From Ruminococcus sp. zg-924 (lineage in GTDB: Bacteria > Bacillota > Clostridia > Oscillospirales > Acutalibacteraceae), in contig NZ_WNJZ01000010.1 in NCBI RefSeq assembly GCF_024433635.1, positions 1 through 64,000 on the forward strand: 64,000 bases of DNA. Direction: 5' to 3'. The notes below the pieces were generated by a model that was not told the DNA's origin, searched no databases, and saw only the letters and a program-made list of their open reading frames with translations. The position numbers and the translations under genes are program-made. Shown in pieces: positions 63,092 through 64,000 of this stretch. How positions within the stretch are numbered: position 1 is the stretch's first letter; each line of letters opens with the position of its first letter.

Positions 63092-63841
63092 TTAATCTAC
63101 TCCCAATTCTACAGAATTTGTAATTACTGCAACCGTGATATTGTCGCTGCCGCCTAAATCCTTTGCGGAGTTTACAAGCGCCTGCGTGTAATCCTCGCCG
63201 CTGTTTGTCCTTGACATTCTGACAAACTCGGCGGGCTTTATGTAGTTTGAAAGCCCGTCTGTGCAGATTACAACATAATCGTCATCCTTAAATTCGCTCT
63301 CTATATAGTCAAGATGAATTTCGGGAACTATACCTAAAGCACGGGTAATTATGTTTTTGTTTGGGTGAGCCATAGCCTGCTCTGAGGTAATTTCCCCCTT
63401 AGCAACCATTTCCTGAACAACAGAGTGGTCAATTGTCAGTTGCTTTATTCGCCTTCCCCGTATGCTGTAAACACGGCTGTCACCTGCATGAACTATGTGA
63501 AGCTTGTTGCCCTTTACAAGCACAAGCTCAACCGTTGTTCCCATTCCACGAAGCTCCGGATCGCCTTTCTGAATTTTATAAAGCTTATTGTTTGCTTTCT
63601 GAACAGACTCGGTAAGCAAATTGACAATATCTTCATCACTTAAGCTGTCCCTGTAACCTCTTTTTAATCTGCGTGATATTTCTTTAACCGCAACGGAGCT
63701 TGCAACATTGCCACCGTTTGCACCGCCCATACCGTCACATACAACAGCCCAGGCAGCATCTCCCGAAAAAACTCCGCCTGTGCAGGCGTCCTGGTTTGTA
63801 GATCTTACAAGACCTATATCACTTTTTAAAAATACTTCCAA
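63092..63841 (-). CDS. stp: PP2C-type Ser/Thr phosphatase
   Basis: The 249-residue PP2C phosphatase reverses PrkC phosphorylation. SDIGLVRSTNQDA near residue 7, VVCDGMGGANGG near 33, HAGDSRVY near 116 and DGLSNY with GSDNITV near the end are the metal-binding motifs. The start is a TTG 6-7 nt after GGGAGG; no closer ATG exists. The gene lies between rlmN and prkC, as in many Firmicutes. Confidence 0.94.
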   Translation of the reverse strand: MEVFLKSDIGLVRSTNQDACTGGVFSGDAAWAVVCDGMGGANGGNVASSVAVKEISRRLKRGYRDSLSDEDIVNLLTESVQKANNKLYKIQKGDPELRGMGTTVELVLVKGNKLHIVHAGDSRVYSIRGRRIKQLTIDHSVVQEMVAKGEITSEQAMAHPNKNIITRALGIVPEIHLDYIESEFKDDDYVVICTDGLSNYIKPAEFVRMSRTNSGEDYTQALVNSAKDLGGSDNITVAVITNSVELGVD

Positions 63842-63898
63842 GCTGTTACCTCCCTTTGGTTAACCGCCATATCTATATAACATAAATTGATTTATTAC

Positions 63899-64000
63899 TT
63901 AATTATCTATTGTCGCTTTGCCTCTTAGCTGTCCGCAGGAGGCATTTATGTCCGAGCCGAGTGTACGGCGGATAGTTGCCGGTATACCGTGGCCGTTAAG
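63899..64000 (-). CDS. rlmN: 23S rRNA (adenine-2503-C2) methyltransferase, 3' end
   Basis: Only the last 33 codons lie in the window. They read LNGHGIPATIRRTLGSD and then INASCGQLRG, the conserved C-terminus of RlmN with the catalytic Cys. The stop codon TAA is at 63901-63899. RlmN is a radical SAM enzyme that methylates A2503 of 23S rRNA and some tRNAs. The gene is partial at the window edge and precedes stp with a 57-base gap. Confidence 0.85.
   Translation of the reverse strand, partial: LNGHGIPATIRRTLGSDINASCGQLRGKATIDN

Overview
The window looks like a chromosomal segment of a strictly anaerobic, low-to-moderate-GC Firmicute of the Ruminococcaceae/Oscillospiraceae type (Clostridia). The evidence is a secreted protein with a type I dockerin, a ferredoxin-dependent 2-oxoacid oxidoreductase operon, the typical Firmicutes block rlmN-stp-prkC-rsgA-thiN, consensus sigma-A promoters with 17-bp spacers, and strong AGGAGG-type ribosome binding sites. 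No rRNA, tRNA, CRISPR array or intact insertion sequence is visible. Almost all genes are on the minus strand. The one clear exception is the 943-codon gene at 7943-10774.

Layout, left to right. (1) 175-5946: a dlt-like thiotemplate operon (adenylation enzyme, carrier protein, fold-III PLP decarboxylase/racemase-like protein, MBOAT acyltransferase, SGNH/DltD-like protein), which probably adds an activated amino acid or derived group to a cell-surface polymer. (2) 6285-7642: galE and a truncated lipoprotein gene. (3) 7943-10774 (+): a lone phage-tail-like protein (BppU N-terminus, coiled coil, C-type-lectin-like C-terminus). Its last about 35 codons have the signature of a diversity-generating retroelement (DGR) variable region. 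It has a LexA-like palindrome in its promoter, and no reverse transcriptase or template repeat is nearby. (4) 10884-32779: one long surface-polymer operon. It starts with wzz, a BY-kinase and a PHP phosphatase, followed by dTDP-sugar genes (rfbA, rfbB, tmk, rfbC, aminotransferase). It then encodes an acyltransferase, ATP-grasp ligase, second aminotransferase-fold protein, Wzy, and a carboxylic-acid module (PrpD-like, aldo/keto reductase, phosphonopyruvate-decarboxylase-like, U32-like, CitE-like, two-subunit fumarase). It ends with the priming sugar transferase, a second ATP-grasp ligase and Wzx. It contains no ordinary glycosyltransferase.

(5) 33096-35858: a secreted dockerin/Big_2/NlpC-like peptidase with a long structured leader, and a macro-domain gene broken by an internal deletion and frameshift. 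(6) 36089-40154: a heterodimeric ABC exporter plus an HdeD-like membrane protein. (7) 40206-50467: a 2413-residue surface protein and a GT2/CDP-glycerol transferase fusion. (8) 50588-52785: aldo/keto reductase and a ClC-family transporter. (9) 52907-58643: zinc-ribbon protein, metY-like enzyme, P-loop ATPase, four-subunit 2-oxoacid:ferredoxin oxidoreductase and HAD phosphatase. (10) 58729-64000: membrane protein, thiN, rsgA, prkC, stp and the 3' end of rlmN.

The most unusual parts are the orphan DGR target gene with its SOS-like operator, and the glycosyltransferase-free Wzx/Wzy operon. In that operon two ATP-grasp ligases sit with a carboxylic-acid pathway and a dTDP-amino-sugar pathway, suggesting (inference) an amino sugar N-acylated with an unusual acid. 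The decarboxylase-containing dlt-like operon is a third candidate for new chemistry.
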